Origin: Tubulanus polymorphus
Lineage: Eukaryota > Nemertea > Palaeonemertea > Tubulaniformes > Tubulanidae
Length of the DNA: 64,000 nucleotides
Direction of reading: 5' to 3'
Assembly (NCBI RefSeq): GCF_964204645.1
Contig: NC_134030.1
Location: forward strand, 22,139,210-22,203,209
Shown piece by piece: positions 1 to 11,600 of this stretch. Made by a program: the position numbers and the translations under genes. Every line of letters begins with the position of its first letter. Position 1 is the first letter of the stretch. The notes under the pieces were generated by a model, which saw only the letters and a list, made by a program, of their open reading frames with translations, was not told the DNA's origin and searched no databases.

Positions 1-1440
1 AGCATCTAATTTGAATATGTTGTAACACTGATAGTGAAAGAGACACTCAGTGAATACTGTTGATTATTTATATACACTATTGTTTATATATTTCTGTAAT
101 ATCTCTTCCGAGTGAAAAATAGTTCGTCAACTTAAAACTTCGGAGGAAATTGTTGGCGCTTAAGTGTATAGGCCAAATGTCTATTTCAGCTCTACTTGAA
201 AGCACATCAGATGGCCTAGCTCGGTCAGTCTTGGTGGTACCTTGGAGTAATCATTTGACTACTCCAAGGTGGTACATACCTGATAGTTGAAATAGACATT
301 ACTTTTCTGCACCTTCTCCTTCGATGAGGAAAATTTAGAAACGTTTCTGTCATTAGTTTAAGCGCGATTTTATTTCGAAAATCCTGAAATAAAAGCTGAA
401 GACAATATTCAAACAATCAGACCACGATATTAGAAAGAAAATAACACTTTTAATTCATGTCAAATGCACCTACCGGCTAAAGATGGCGCTTAAATCCATA
501 TACTGGAAAAGGATAAAAGATGGCGATCAACCGCAAAGCCTAAAAATGAGAATGAATTGGTTTTGTTTAATGTTTGTGCGTTGTACAAAATACAGAAGCC
601 AGTTTCAGCTGAATCAATTAATGTTCAAAATATGGTTAATTGTTACTGTTTCAACCGATTGCAATTATATATATAACCAGATGGAACTGGATTCACCCAA
701 AACATAAGGTTCATTTTTCAACTTTTTAATCAACCGATTTTTAACCCCTTTTCATACCTAATTCTAGTAAGAACCTCAACAAACTCACCTTTATCTAGTT
801 ACACGAATAAGTTTCACTTCATCACCAGAGTTTTGATATCAGTCTGATGTGAGAGCACCTCTAAAGTTGCGACGCGTATATCAGTTGTAGAAGACGCTGA
901 TTAAACGCCGCGTACGAAAAGAATGGTCGAACAAACACTAGTGTCGCATTTTACATTTATCTAACTATTCGGTTCAGTGTAAACTAACACATGTCCAACT
1001 GTAATAATCCATCTTCGCTCTATTAACTGCGCGTCTTTACTAACATCAATAACATTCTACACTGAATATTATCCGTTTACGATTCCATTTTAAGTAATTG
1101 AAAAATAATCTTTTACCAGTTACATCTTAAAAACGAGTTCAATCTAAATGTGAATATCATCTGCACATTTTCACAAGAAGTCTGATGTCTGTAGACAGAA
1201 AAACGCCACGTATGACGGGTCTAATAATGCGTCACATTTTACATTATCTTACTATAATTGGGGTCAGTGTAAACTTACACATGTCCAACTGTTAAAATCT
1301 TGATTAACATCGATCAATTCTACACTGAACACCGGGTTCTGAATGGTCTAAACACGAAGGCTGGCGTTTCAAGGGATAAAATGATTCCACATCATGTAAT
1401 TTATATGAATCAATGGAAAAAAACATAATTGTGTAGTTTA
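1..1440. other. No gene seen; LINE-like tail and local direct repeats
   Basis: About 180-300 matches, in reverse complement, the sequence at about 33487-33560 (GAGCTAGGCC and TGAAATAGACATT shared), so it is an old LINE-type 3' piece. It includes a short hairpin (ACCTTGGAGTA / TACTCCAAGGT, 240-272). At 945-1075, 1225-1330 and 1690-1770, three diverged copies of a unit containing ACACATGTCCAACTGT occur. No credible coding exon. Confidence 0.5.
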
Positions 1441-1498
1441 TTTCATGACTGTGTTTATGGCGACGATAGGTTACCCGCAGGATGGAACGAAGTTTGAA

Positions 1499-1635
1499 CC
1501 GGTGGCTACCCGTGGGGACCGGTGGCTACCCGTGGGGACCGGTGGCTTCCCGTGGGGACCGGTGGCTACCCGTGGGGACCGGTGGCTACCCGTGGGGACC
1601 GGTGGCTTCCCGTGGGGACCGGTTGCTACCCGTGG
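1499..1635. repeat. 20-bp minisatellite, 7 copies
   Basis: The unit GGTGGCTACCCGTGGGGACC is tandem, with a TAC/TTC variant arranged in a three-unit (60-bp) higher-order pattern. The frames are open only because of the repeat; not coding. Confidence 0.9.
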
Positions 1636-1807
1636 AAAGGAGCCAAATTTGGAATGGGCGGGTAGCCTTGATGTGAGCCATGACATCTAAAGTGTCGCAT
1701 TTCACATTATTGGGGTCAGTAAACTTTAACATGTCCAACTGTTATAATCCATCTTCGCTCTATAAACCGCGGGCCTTGTCGCTGGTGATAGCGATTTGAT
1801 TTATTAA

Positions 1808-2017
1808 TCAAAAAACTGAATGATGAATTGATATTTCATGAAAAACTGAATGATGAATTGATATTTCATGAAAAACTGAATGATGAATTGATATTTCATG
1901 AAAAACTGAATGATGAATTGATATTTCATGAAAAACTGAATGATGAATTGATATTTCATGAAAAACTGAATGATGAATTGATATTTCATGAAAAACTGAA
2001 TGATGAATTGATATTTC
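1808..2017. repeat. 30-bp minisatellite, 7 near-identical copies
   Basis: The unit begins AAAAACTGAATGATGAATTG and ends ATATTTCATG. Copies are almost perfect, implying recent expansion. The length is a multiple of three, so artificial open frames appear on both strands. Confidence 0.92.
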
Positions 2018-2189
2018 GACGCGTCGGCGTCGTAACCACACCTTGGTTCCAGCTCCCGCGAACGGAACCTACGTAGGCGTAGTCATACTGGTCGGTGATT
2101 GGCCAACAGAATCTTTATGAGGGGTGCCGAATCTACTCATGGTCACTAGAACCATGTCCACCGTATACAATAATGCATACCAGGCTCTG

Positions 2190-2410
2190 TATTAAAAAAA
2201 AATGTCATTAGCTAAATGTTGAATTCATTCTTCCAAAATCAAACTCTGACCAAAAGAGTAGCAACAAGAGCTACCAGGACTGACCACGTGACCACAGACC
2301 GTCAGTAACCCTAGACCGACCGTAACCCTAACCCTAGCAGGAAACGAACCTTCGACCTGCAGTATGTCAGCCGAGCATGCTAACCACTAGACCATAGACC
2401 AGTGCTGACT
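2190..2410 (-). mobile_element. tRNA-derived SINE (head on minus strand)
   Basis: On the minus strand TGGTCTAGTGG (2394-2384) fits a Pol III A box, and 33 nt later GGTTCGTTTCC (2350-2340) fits a B box, the spacing found in tRNAs. The sequence between, GTTAGCATGCTCGGCTGAC, is tRNA-like. The body continues toward lower coordinates with telomere-like AGGGTTAGGGTTACGG. No tail was identified. Confidence 0.5.
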
Positions 2411-2424
2411 AGAAAGTTTGTCTG

Positions 2425-2580
2425 GCTAGTGTGGTGACTGGTGACCCGTCAGTGTGGTGACTGGTGACCCGTCAGTGTGGTGACTGGAAACCCGTCAGTG
2501 TGGTGACTGGAAATCCGTCAGTGTGGTGACTGGTGACCCGTCAGAGTGGTGACTGGAAACCCGTCAGTGTGGTGACTATA
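2425..2580. repeat. 22-bp minisatellite (GTGGTGACTGGTGACCCGTC type)
   Basis: About seven tandem copies of GTGTGGTGACTGGTGACCCG with GAAACCCG variants. No gene. A poly-C run of 16 follows at 2645-2660. Confidence 0.85.
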
Positions 2581-3270
2581 CACTAACGATACCCGCCGAT
2601 ATCATCTATTCTTTATATTAACCGATTTGTAAACATCCTGGTACACCCCCCCCCCCCCCCTCAACAACAGGCCCATTCAAATTCCACCAGGTTCGGACCT
2701 TCGGCAGGGACCGGGCGAAAAGAAGACACATTCTTCCAATCAAGCAGCCAGTCAGCGAAGATCGCAAGTCGGGTTTTGTGAAGAAACACATTCGAAATAG
2801 GTACAATTTCCGAGAGTAGGAATGAAAAATCTGCAGCAGGTTTTGACGATTTTCACTAAAGGATAGCATCAGTGGAATGACAGGAATCCATACCCTGATG
2901 TCGTGACCATAAAAACAACAACTAATCAATTAAATTTCTAGACATTTTATTATTTCGAAATAATTGACATATTTTTTCTTCATGCAACATTTTCGCACGA
3001 TACGCATTTTATTGCACCACGTTTTTTTTTCCATACATTAACAGCATAATCGTTAAATGCGAAATTATTTTTGCGAAAATAATTCATGTCAGGAGAATAA
3101 AAAAATAAATTCACACTTTACGAGTACATTTGAGGTAGGCTAGCGAACAGATTTCTTAAATTACATCTAACTGTATTCAACCTTATATATATGATAATAG
3201 CCGATAGATTGTTTGACAAAAACATACCATTCTTATGACCAGTCATTTTTGCTGCTATAAGTCCACCGGC

Positions 3271-3934
3271 AAGGTCCTTACAGAGATCTGCATTTATCCA
3301 AATTCCCCGACCTTCGACCAGAAATTGCCCGATAATTTATCAGATTTTCTCAGTGGTGGCCGTTTTTTATCAAGAGGTTCCTTAATGTGCCACTCTTCAC
3401 CCGCATGAACAACAAGACACCAAAAATACAAAATTCCCTGATTAAATTATAAGATATCCTCAGTGAAAGCTGTTCGTTATCACGAAGTTCCTTGTGCCAC
3501 TCATCACCAGTTAGAACAACAAGACACCAAAAATTCAAATTCCCTGATTAAATTATAAGATATCCTCAGTGAGGGATGTTTATTATCAAGAGGTTCCTCG
3601 TGCCACTCATCACCAGCAAGAACAAGACACCAAAAATTCAACTTCCCTGATTGAATTATTAGATATCCTCTCAGTGAGGGCTGTTTCTTATCAAGAGGTT
3701 CGTTGCGCCAACAAGACAAAAATCGTAAATGACATTGATACACTGCACTGCAGGGTAGACAAAATAAAGGATGGATGGATTGTACACTGCATTCAAATTC
3801 CCCGATTGAATTATTAGATATCCTCTCAGTGAGGGCTGTTTCTTATCAAGAGGTTCATTGCGCCAACAAGACAAAAATTCACGCCCCTGACTTTTCAAAA
3901 TAAATCTGGAAATATCCGATCTGTAAGAACCCTG
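3271..3934. mobile_element. Inverted-repeat element with internal VNTR (copy 1)
   Basis: Ends are AAGGTCCTTACAGAGATCTG and GATCTGTAAGAACCCTG, matching in inverted orientation the cleaner copy at 25184-25607. Inside are about five copies of a unit with AAATTATAAGATATCCTCAG and GAGGTTCCTTGTGCCACTC. No transposase; a non-autonomous DNA element, perhaps hAT-like because of the CAGGG ends. Confidence 0.5.
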
Positions 3935-4194
3935 GTCTATCGTCTTAAATATTATGTTCCGCAATATTACAGTCACTAAGATGACATTGAATTTGCTTTA
4001 ACGTTGGATGAAAGCTCTACACGAGAAAGGGACCCTTACAGCGTTAAAATTTGTCAGATTTTCACACGTGCCGGACACAAATCCCTGTTCCAAAAGGTCC
4101 GACTTGTACTGGCTTTACATTTATAAAAACTTATACAAAACACTAACTACACATCACACATTCAAGATAAGAAATATTAGCACTCCCTAATTCA

Positions 4195-4620
4195 ACAAAT
4201 CAGCACTCCTAACAAAATACCAGCACTCCTTGTTTTAACAAAACAGGAGCACTCCTTGTTTTAACAAAACAGGAGCACTCCTTATTGCAACAAAACAGGA
4301 GCACTCCTTATTACAACTAAACACTATAGCTTGCCTTGTTTTAACAAAACAGGAGCACTCCTTGTTTTAACAAAACAGGAGCACTCCTTATTGCAACAAA
4401 ACAGGAGCACTCCTTATTACAACTAAACACTATAGCTTGCCTTGTTTTAACAAAACAGGAGCACTCCTTGTTTTAACAAAACAGGAGCACTCCTTATTGC
4501 AACAAAACAGGAGCACTCCTTATTACAACTAAACACTATAGCTTGCCTTGGTTTAACAAAACAGGAGCACTCCTTATTGCAACAAAAAAGGAGCACTCCT
4601 TGTTCAAACGAAGTTAAAAT
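4195..4620. repeat. 28-bp palindromic minisatellite
   Basis: Copies of GCACTCCTTGTTTTAACAAAACAGGA in higher-order blocks of about 114 bp. The core TTGTTTTAACAAAAC is almost self-complementary, so each unit can form a small hairpin. Confidence 0.85.
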
Positions 4621-5192
4621 ACTAGCACTCCTATCTTTTTTAGTTTTATATTAAATTTTGATAGACATACATTCGCACATCACTGTTACGTAGAAAACCT
4701 TTAAAAATGTTATAAAACGTCACATCCTTGGACGCTATTTCAATAAGTTATCAATTACAATCGGCCCACTTCTACAGCTCGTGGTTAAGTCTGAATCTTA
4801 ATACAGAAAAACGCACATCCTTGTAATAGAAAAATTATTCACACTTTGATACAAATTTACAATTCACGGGTAACATTAAATTAAAACAACCACTTGTGCC
4901 CCGTCATTTCGGTCGAAAATGTTCCGTCACACAAATTCCAGCGCGGGTTTGTTCTGAAAAGAAAAGAAGAGAAAAAATTTTAGAGAGGTTTTCATACCGA
5001 CTTCTTTTAACCTTAGCAGATTCACGCTGGAGATACTTTGATGATTTGGAGGAAATTTCACCACAATGCCGTGTACAATAGACACACAGCTGTATTGTGT
5101 CTATCCCACAGTGCAGTGTATAACCACTAAATCATGTCTACGCAGCAGCCTGGTGTATAGCCAGGACCTTTCAATATTCGAGATTTTAACCA

Positions 5193-5470
5193 ATCGTAAA
5201 TGACATTGATACACTGCACTGCAGGGTAGGCAAAATAAAGGATGGATGGATTGTACACTGCATGATGAGCCGAGCGCACTGTCAATTGCATTTACCCCAT
5301 AGCGCAGTGTATAAAAGATTTACCACTATATCGAATCTATCCCGCAGTGCGATGTGTAATAAATGGACTGCTGTATTGCATTTTACCTGCAGTGTATTGT
5401 TAGTTAATAATTATGAATACATCGCACCACAGGGTAGCCAAATGGTGGATGGATTACATACTGCCCCGCG
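5193..5470. repeat. Duplicated segment with TGCACTGCAGGGTAG
   Basis: A stretch of about 70 bp (TGACATTGATACACTGCACT onward) is repeated almost exactly at 3729-3790. The surrounding sequence is built of CACTGCAGTG-like palindromes. No coding potential seen. Confidence 0.55.
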
Positions 5471-5531
5471 AGGGACACAAACTGAAATAGGGTTAAGGGT
5501 GCTGAATTCTCAAGTGGAGCGGTCTGTTTGT

Positions 5532-5674
5532 TTAGCTACATAAAACTCGAACCTTTCTCCTCAATTTTTTGTGTCTCGATCCATCGCCGTCTGCTTTCGT
5601 CGCTGCCGCCAGGGGGCGTTTTCTCGCCTGTTTCCGCGGTGATCGTCTCGGTGCACTGTCGGCCATGTCTGAGA
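5532..5674 (-). CDS. NPAT: NPAT exon 10: basic C-terminus (predicted last exon)
   Basis: A GATTCCAG acceptor at 5675, used with the exon 9 donor at 6546, keeps frame and gives 47 residues: SDMADSAPRRSPRKQARKRP, then HKKLRRKVRVL before a TAA stop at 5532. This is a strongly basic, S-P-containing nuclear tail, which suits an NPAT C-terminus better than the read-through tail of exon 9. The exon also carries a CTCF-like word (about 5607-5621). No cDNA evidence is available here, so this is an inference from phase, splice sites and composition. Confidence 0.6.
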
Positions 5675-8600
5675 CTGGAATCGACGCAAAAAATAATTCG
5701 ATGTAAAATACAAAATAAAATTTCAGGTATTATTTTGCAGACGCTGGGCATGTGTCGAAAACAAGGATCAACACTCCTTAAAACTGGTTTCAACTTCCGA
5801 CCAAATAACTGCTCTATATTCTGGGTTTAACTTTCAGTGCGGTGTATGAATCGGTGATAGATTTTGCTAGTACACCGCACTGCGGTGTATTGATGTAATT
5901 AGTAATTATATCTCTTGAAAAATGGCAGCACCTGTCAAACATAGTGAAATATCAGTAACTAACGATACACCGCGCTACTGTGTAGACGCACTATACTGGT
6001 ATTCCCGTTGTTCAACACACTAGGGCGGAATTATTCAAAATTTTCAAATTATCTCCATCACTATAGGGTATCAATAAGTCAGCACTGAAAGGGTTAAGGA
6101 AACTGATAATTTGAGAAACTGGTCTAAAGATTCGAAGTCCATCTAATTTTTATCTAGACCCTGGCTTCTCGTTGAGATAAAAACTGCCCTTTTGAAATTC
6201 ATGCTGAAATCCACCCTCCTAAAAATCCGTTTTTAAAACCAGTTTATACTCCAGGGCTGGGTTTCATAAATGTAGGCCCAGTTTCACGAAAAAGTTTAAG
6301 CCTAAAACGGTTAAGTTTGAATTGTTGAATTGTTGTCCTGCCATTTACCACCACCACCAAAATCGTTCTGCACCGATGCGGGCGCAGTATATCGGGGGCT
6401 GACTGTACTCATTTTTATGAGTTATCAGCTCATGTTCATTTCATACTGATGTAAAGGTGCACTGATTATAATTAGTAGAAGTGCCCGCCCTAGATTAGAA
6501 AATAAACTATCATTATTATCATTAATTAGACCTAATTCTATTATACCTGGTTGTTCCGTGTTTGACTGCGAGGTGTCGCTCTCTAGTGACTGTTCACCGC
6601 TGAAACGCTCGGTCCACAGTTTTTTCGGTGTCCGTACGCTGCTAACAGGCGGCGCCACTGAATCTGTTCGCCTCGAGTCCTGCGTTTTGCGGGACTGCGA
6701 AATTTCAACGTTATAGATTTTTTTCTCGTCCGGCGTTTTACAAATTCTCTTTGTCGGCTGCTCGGGCGTCAGTTCGGAATCGTCGTCGTCAGAATCAGCC
6801 ACGTCCGAATTGCGGAACGTTTTGTGAAGTTCCACAATTTCAGATTCGATATCGTCATTTTTTCTAGCCGACATTTCCCTTGTAGACGTTCGACTAGCCG
6901 ACATTTCCTCCGGCACAGGCGACATTTTCTCGCGTGACATTGTTCGATTCCGACCGCGAGTTACGTTCGTATTTCCGGCCGACATTGCGACATTTCGTTT
7001 AAGTTTTACGAGAATCGAAGCGAACTCTTCGAGCGATGACGTCTGCGCGTCGACGCCCCCTGGCGGTGAACGCGAACACTTTTTACCGGTCACCGGCGCC
7101 CGATTGGTCGGAATTGTTTTTAAGTAATTCGAAAGATTCTCCGTATTTGAATTTTTCCGATGATTCGTTTCGATGACGACTCGTTTTCGATTCCTCGTCC
7201 CCGTTTTCGACGGGGTATTCCGAGGCGAGCGGACGTCGATGTCGGATTCGGACTCGGCGACGAATTCCGGAGACGAAGCTTTCAAAGTTTCGATCGAAGA
7301 ATCGCTGATCGCCAAACGATAGCTTTCACTTTCCAAAACAAACATGTCCGCCGTTTCGAGTGGATCGTTTGTCTCGGGTGAATCGGATAAACCGAGATCA
7401 ACCGTCTTGGGTGGAGTAAACATATCACAGTTATTGTCGAGCGCGGGTGGAATTTCATCCACCGATTCCACTGACATCGCTCTCGCTTCCAGGCGATCGC
7501 CGCTTGATAATCCAGTTTTTCCTTCTCCGTCGCGCAGAGGAGCGACAACAGCTGCCGGAACAGGAGCAGCTGCAGGAGAAGCAGCCAGAGCTGGAGCAGA
7601 CGGAGGAGCAGCCGGAGCTGGAGCAGCTGGAGAAGCAGATGCAGTTGGAGCAGATGGAGAAGCAGCCGGAGCTGGAGCAGCTGGAGAATCAGCCGGAGTT
7701 TGAGCAGACGGAGGAAGAGCAGCCGGAGTTTGAGCAGACGTTTTCACCGGTGATTTCATAATAACCGATTCGTCGAAATCTGAACCGGATTCCGAAATCA
7801 AACATTCAATCACAACTTTCTCTCTTTTCTTCTTCTCTTTCTTCTTCTTTCGGTTCTTCTCTCTTTCGATCGAGGGTTTTTTAGGTGAACCACCGTTTTT
7901 TTTCGAAGAAGACGAACGTCTTTTTTTGCCGCTTTTTCCATGTTTTGAAGAAGAAGATTTCTTCTTTTTCTTTCGTTTATTTCTCGACAAATTCATCTCA
8001 TCCGGGGTTTTCCCTCCATCGATTCCGGCAGCGCCGTCGATCAGAATTGTCGCTACCTCGGCGACAATCTCCGAGCGGGCAGCGCTCGAACCGGTGGCTC
8101 CATCTAGCTGCTCATCGAGTTGTTCAAACGGACGGATTATTTCCGGCGCTTGCGTCAGTAATCGCCGCGCCTTCGATAACCACGGCACGTTCGTGCGGAC
8201 TTTCTTTGGACTCGAATTCACGACGAACTCCGGCTCCGATTCCGTATCCGTCAAATCCGGTAAGATTCTGTCGTCAAGACAACAATCGCCATCTCCAGAA
8301 TCACAAATCGCGCTTTTTTCAGGAGCTTTTGAATTTTGCTCGACAACATTTTTTTCATCCTGAACTACCGATATTCGTTCCTCCGATTCATGATTCGGCA
8401 ACGAATCGTTGATTCCATCCTCCGCTGCGGTTGTCGTGTCTCCTGAGTATCGTTTAGCTTTAGTTTTATCGACTGATGAACAGTTTTTATCATTAAACCA
8501 GGTCGGTTTTCGAATTTGAACCGTCATCGGTTTCGGTGAGGTTTTATTCTTCGCACTGCTGCGCACCTGCTTACAATCTGTAGATACAGGTACCTGCTTG

Positions 8601-11600
8601 TTGGCCTGCACCAGCGCACAGTCTGTAGACACCGGTACCTGCTTGTTGGCCTGCACCTGCGCAAAGTCTGCAGACACCTGATCACCCGCTCGCGCCTGAA
8701 ATGTTTTAGATTTCGTATTCTTAATACCTTCGATGATTTTCTCCAATTTAGATTTTGATCCCGTACGACAGTTCCGTTTACTATCACCAGGTGGCTTCAC
8801 GCCTGTCCGTTTAACTGAAGAACCACCAGGTGGCGTCTTCGATTGAACTTTCACTACCTTTAAACTTTCTCCACCAGGTGGCTCTGATAATATTTGGTCA
8901 TTAGGTGCATGCTCCAGATGGACAACATTAGTGTCTTCTGCTGAGCAGTTCACATTATCACCACTAGGGGGCTCTGGATGCACAATTATAGTATCTGTCA
9001 CTGTAAGATCAGTGTTTGTCACTTTAAGCTTTACATTTTTCCCACTAGGGGGCTCTGGATTTACAAAATCAGGGTTTTTCACCGTAAACTTCACACTTTT
9101 CCTAACAGGGGGCTCTGGATGAATGCAATCGGCATTTTTGACTTTGAGCTTGGCATTTCGTCCACTAGGGGGCGATGGAGCGACGCTATCAATATCTTTC
9201 GTCGATGAACGTTTCACATTTCCTCCGCTAGGTGGAGTTTGAGATAACCGAAGCGCGTTAATACTGTTCATGAATTCATCGACTTCGCTGCGTTCCGATT
9301 GACTTGCGTCCGGTCGACTGGTTTCCGATCGACTGGTTCCTGATCGACTCGTTTTCGATCGACTCGTTTTTCGGCGACTGGTTTTACAACGAATTTTCTC
9401 GGTGGGAGGTTTTTTGGACCGATTCGAAGACGGCACTGAACGAGCGACGACTTTTTGTGAATCTCGCGATTCGCGCGTTTTATTCAAGTTGATCAGTCGA
9501 CTCAACGGCAACAAGTCGTCCTCGGAATCATCACTAGATGGCGCTCCGTCAACCGGTAAATGATCTGTTTTATTACAAGAGGGCGCTCTATCCACAGGTA
9601 GTTTACCTATTTCATCACCAGATGGGTCTCCATCACCGGCGACTTGTAGTTTATCAGTGTTATCGCTAGATGGCGCTCTATCCACTGCTAGTCTATCTAC
9701 TTTATCACTAGATGGCGCTCTATCACCTGCGACTAGTAGCTTATCAGTTTTATCGCTAGATAGCGCTCTATCCACTGCTTGTCTATCTATTTTATCACTA
9801 GACGGCGCTCTATCCCTCGCGACTGGAAGTTTATCCCTTTTATCACTAGATGGCGCTTTGTGTGGTGATTTCCGCACGACCGAAATGAAATGTTTTTTGA
9901 CGCAATCGCCGGGAATCGCGGAACCGCGACTGCGCGTATTACGACACACTTGGTCGTCGACGTCTGCTGATGATGTCATCGATTGTTGTGTGGCTTCGCG
10001 AATCGCCGCGTTCAAAACTTTCATACATTTCCCTTTCGATTTGAATGGAAACGATTTCGGTTTCGAGGCCGATTTACCGCCGTCGCCGCCGTTGTTGTCG
10101 TCCGTGATGACCGCTCGTATTTGCGGATTAATATGCGCCGCGGTTGCCGTCGGTTTTGCGATGGTCGAAACTACTTTCTTCTGCGGAGAATCGAGCAGCG
10201 ACGCGATTTCGCTCAATAAATCGAGGTTTTTCGTGTACAAGTCGTTCGACGCGATTGGAGCAGTCTGAGTCGGAGCGGACGGATTCGGAGCAGTCCCATT
10301 TAGATCAGACGGGATTGGAGCAGTCCCATTTAGAGCAGACGGATTCGGAGCAGAACTTACTCGAGCAAAACTAAGCTCAACTGGAGCAGATCCAATCGGA
10401 GCCGTCCCAACTGGAGCGGAAGCCGACCGCTTCAATCTCGGAGACGCAAGTATCCGAGCGAGGACGTCGGGACGCTTCGGTGATAGTAACAATTCACCCG
10501 CCGCGGCGGCCGCGGAGGTGACTGCTGGGTCATCGCCGGGGACGATATCCAACGCCGACAGAATATCGCCGAGAATATTGCTGTTATCGTCTCGCGACAC
10601 TTCCATGACGACCTGATTGACCAGATCGTCGCTCGTGTTATCGCAACGAGGCTTCGGTCGAATTTTACGAAGTCCGCGGCGTTTCGGCCGAGGTTTAGTT
10701 TTAACCGCGTTACCGCCGCCGGCGTCCGCGTTGAAATCGAGTGATTTCGCGCACATGGCGACGCCGGTATTGTTGTTGTTTTTATTGTTGCGATGCGTTT
10801 CGGGTTTGTTTAAAACGTTGGACTGTTCGACGGACTGGTACCGCTGAGGTGACGCCAGATCCAGCAACGCTTTCAAATCTGAAAAACAAAACAAAAAAAT
10901 TGAAATCAACCCAAAACTGATTAGCATAAAATATGTTGCTATGTTTTCTAATTTATGCGCATAACTTACTCGGCGACCAATCGCAATTGATCAAATTTGG
11001 AATCAATTTTTCGGGAGTTTTTATGTTCATCACAGCCGCAACATCTAAAATTAACATCATATCTCAATTAGTAAAAGCTTCTAATGATGATGTCATAGGA
11101 GGATTTATGGGGAATTCTTTCTGTTATTTGACGGGATTTTTGGAGTTAGCTATGTGTGATGTCATACAGAGGGATTTATGGAGACACTGATGATGTCATA
11201 GAGGGATTTATGGAGGCATTGATGATGTCATAGAGGGATTTATGGAGGAGACACTGATGATGTCATAGAGGGATTTGTGGAGGAGACATTGATGACGTCA
11301 TAGAGGGATTTATGGAGGCATTGATGATGTCATAGGGGGATTTTTTGAGGCATTGATGATTTTTATGATGTCATAGAGGGATTTATGGAGATTTCTATCC
11401 GTTATTTGATAGAATTATTTGGAGTTAGCTATGTGTGATGTCATAGAGGGATTTATGGAGACACTGATGATGTCATAGAGGGATTTATGGAGGCATTGAT
11501 GATGTCATAGAGGGATTTATGGAGGAGACACTGATGATGTCATAGAGGGATTTGTGGAGGAGACATTGATGACGTCATAGAGGGATTTATGGAGGCATTG

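Noticed and set aside
1808-2017. CRISPR array
   Set aside because: Contiguous tandem units with no unique spacers, in an animal genome.
1804-2076. Frames across the 30-bp repeat
   Set aside because: Tandem-repeat artefact on both strands.
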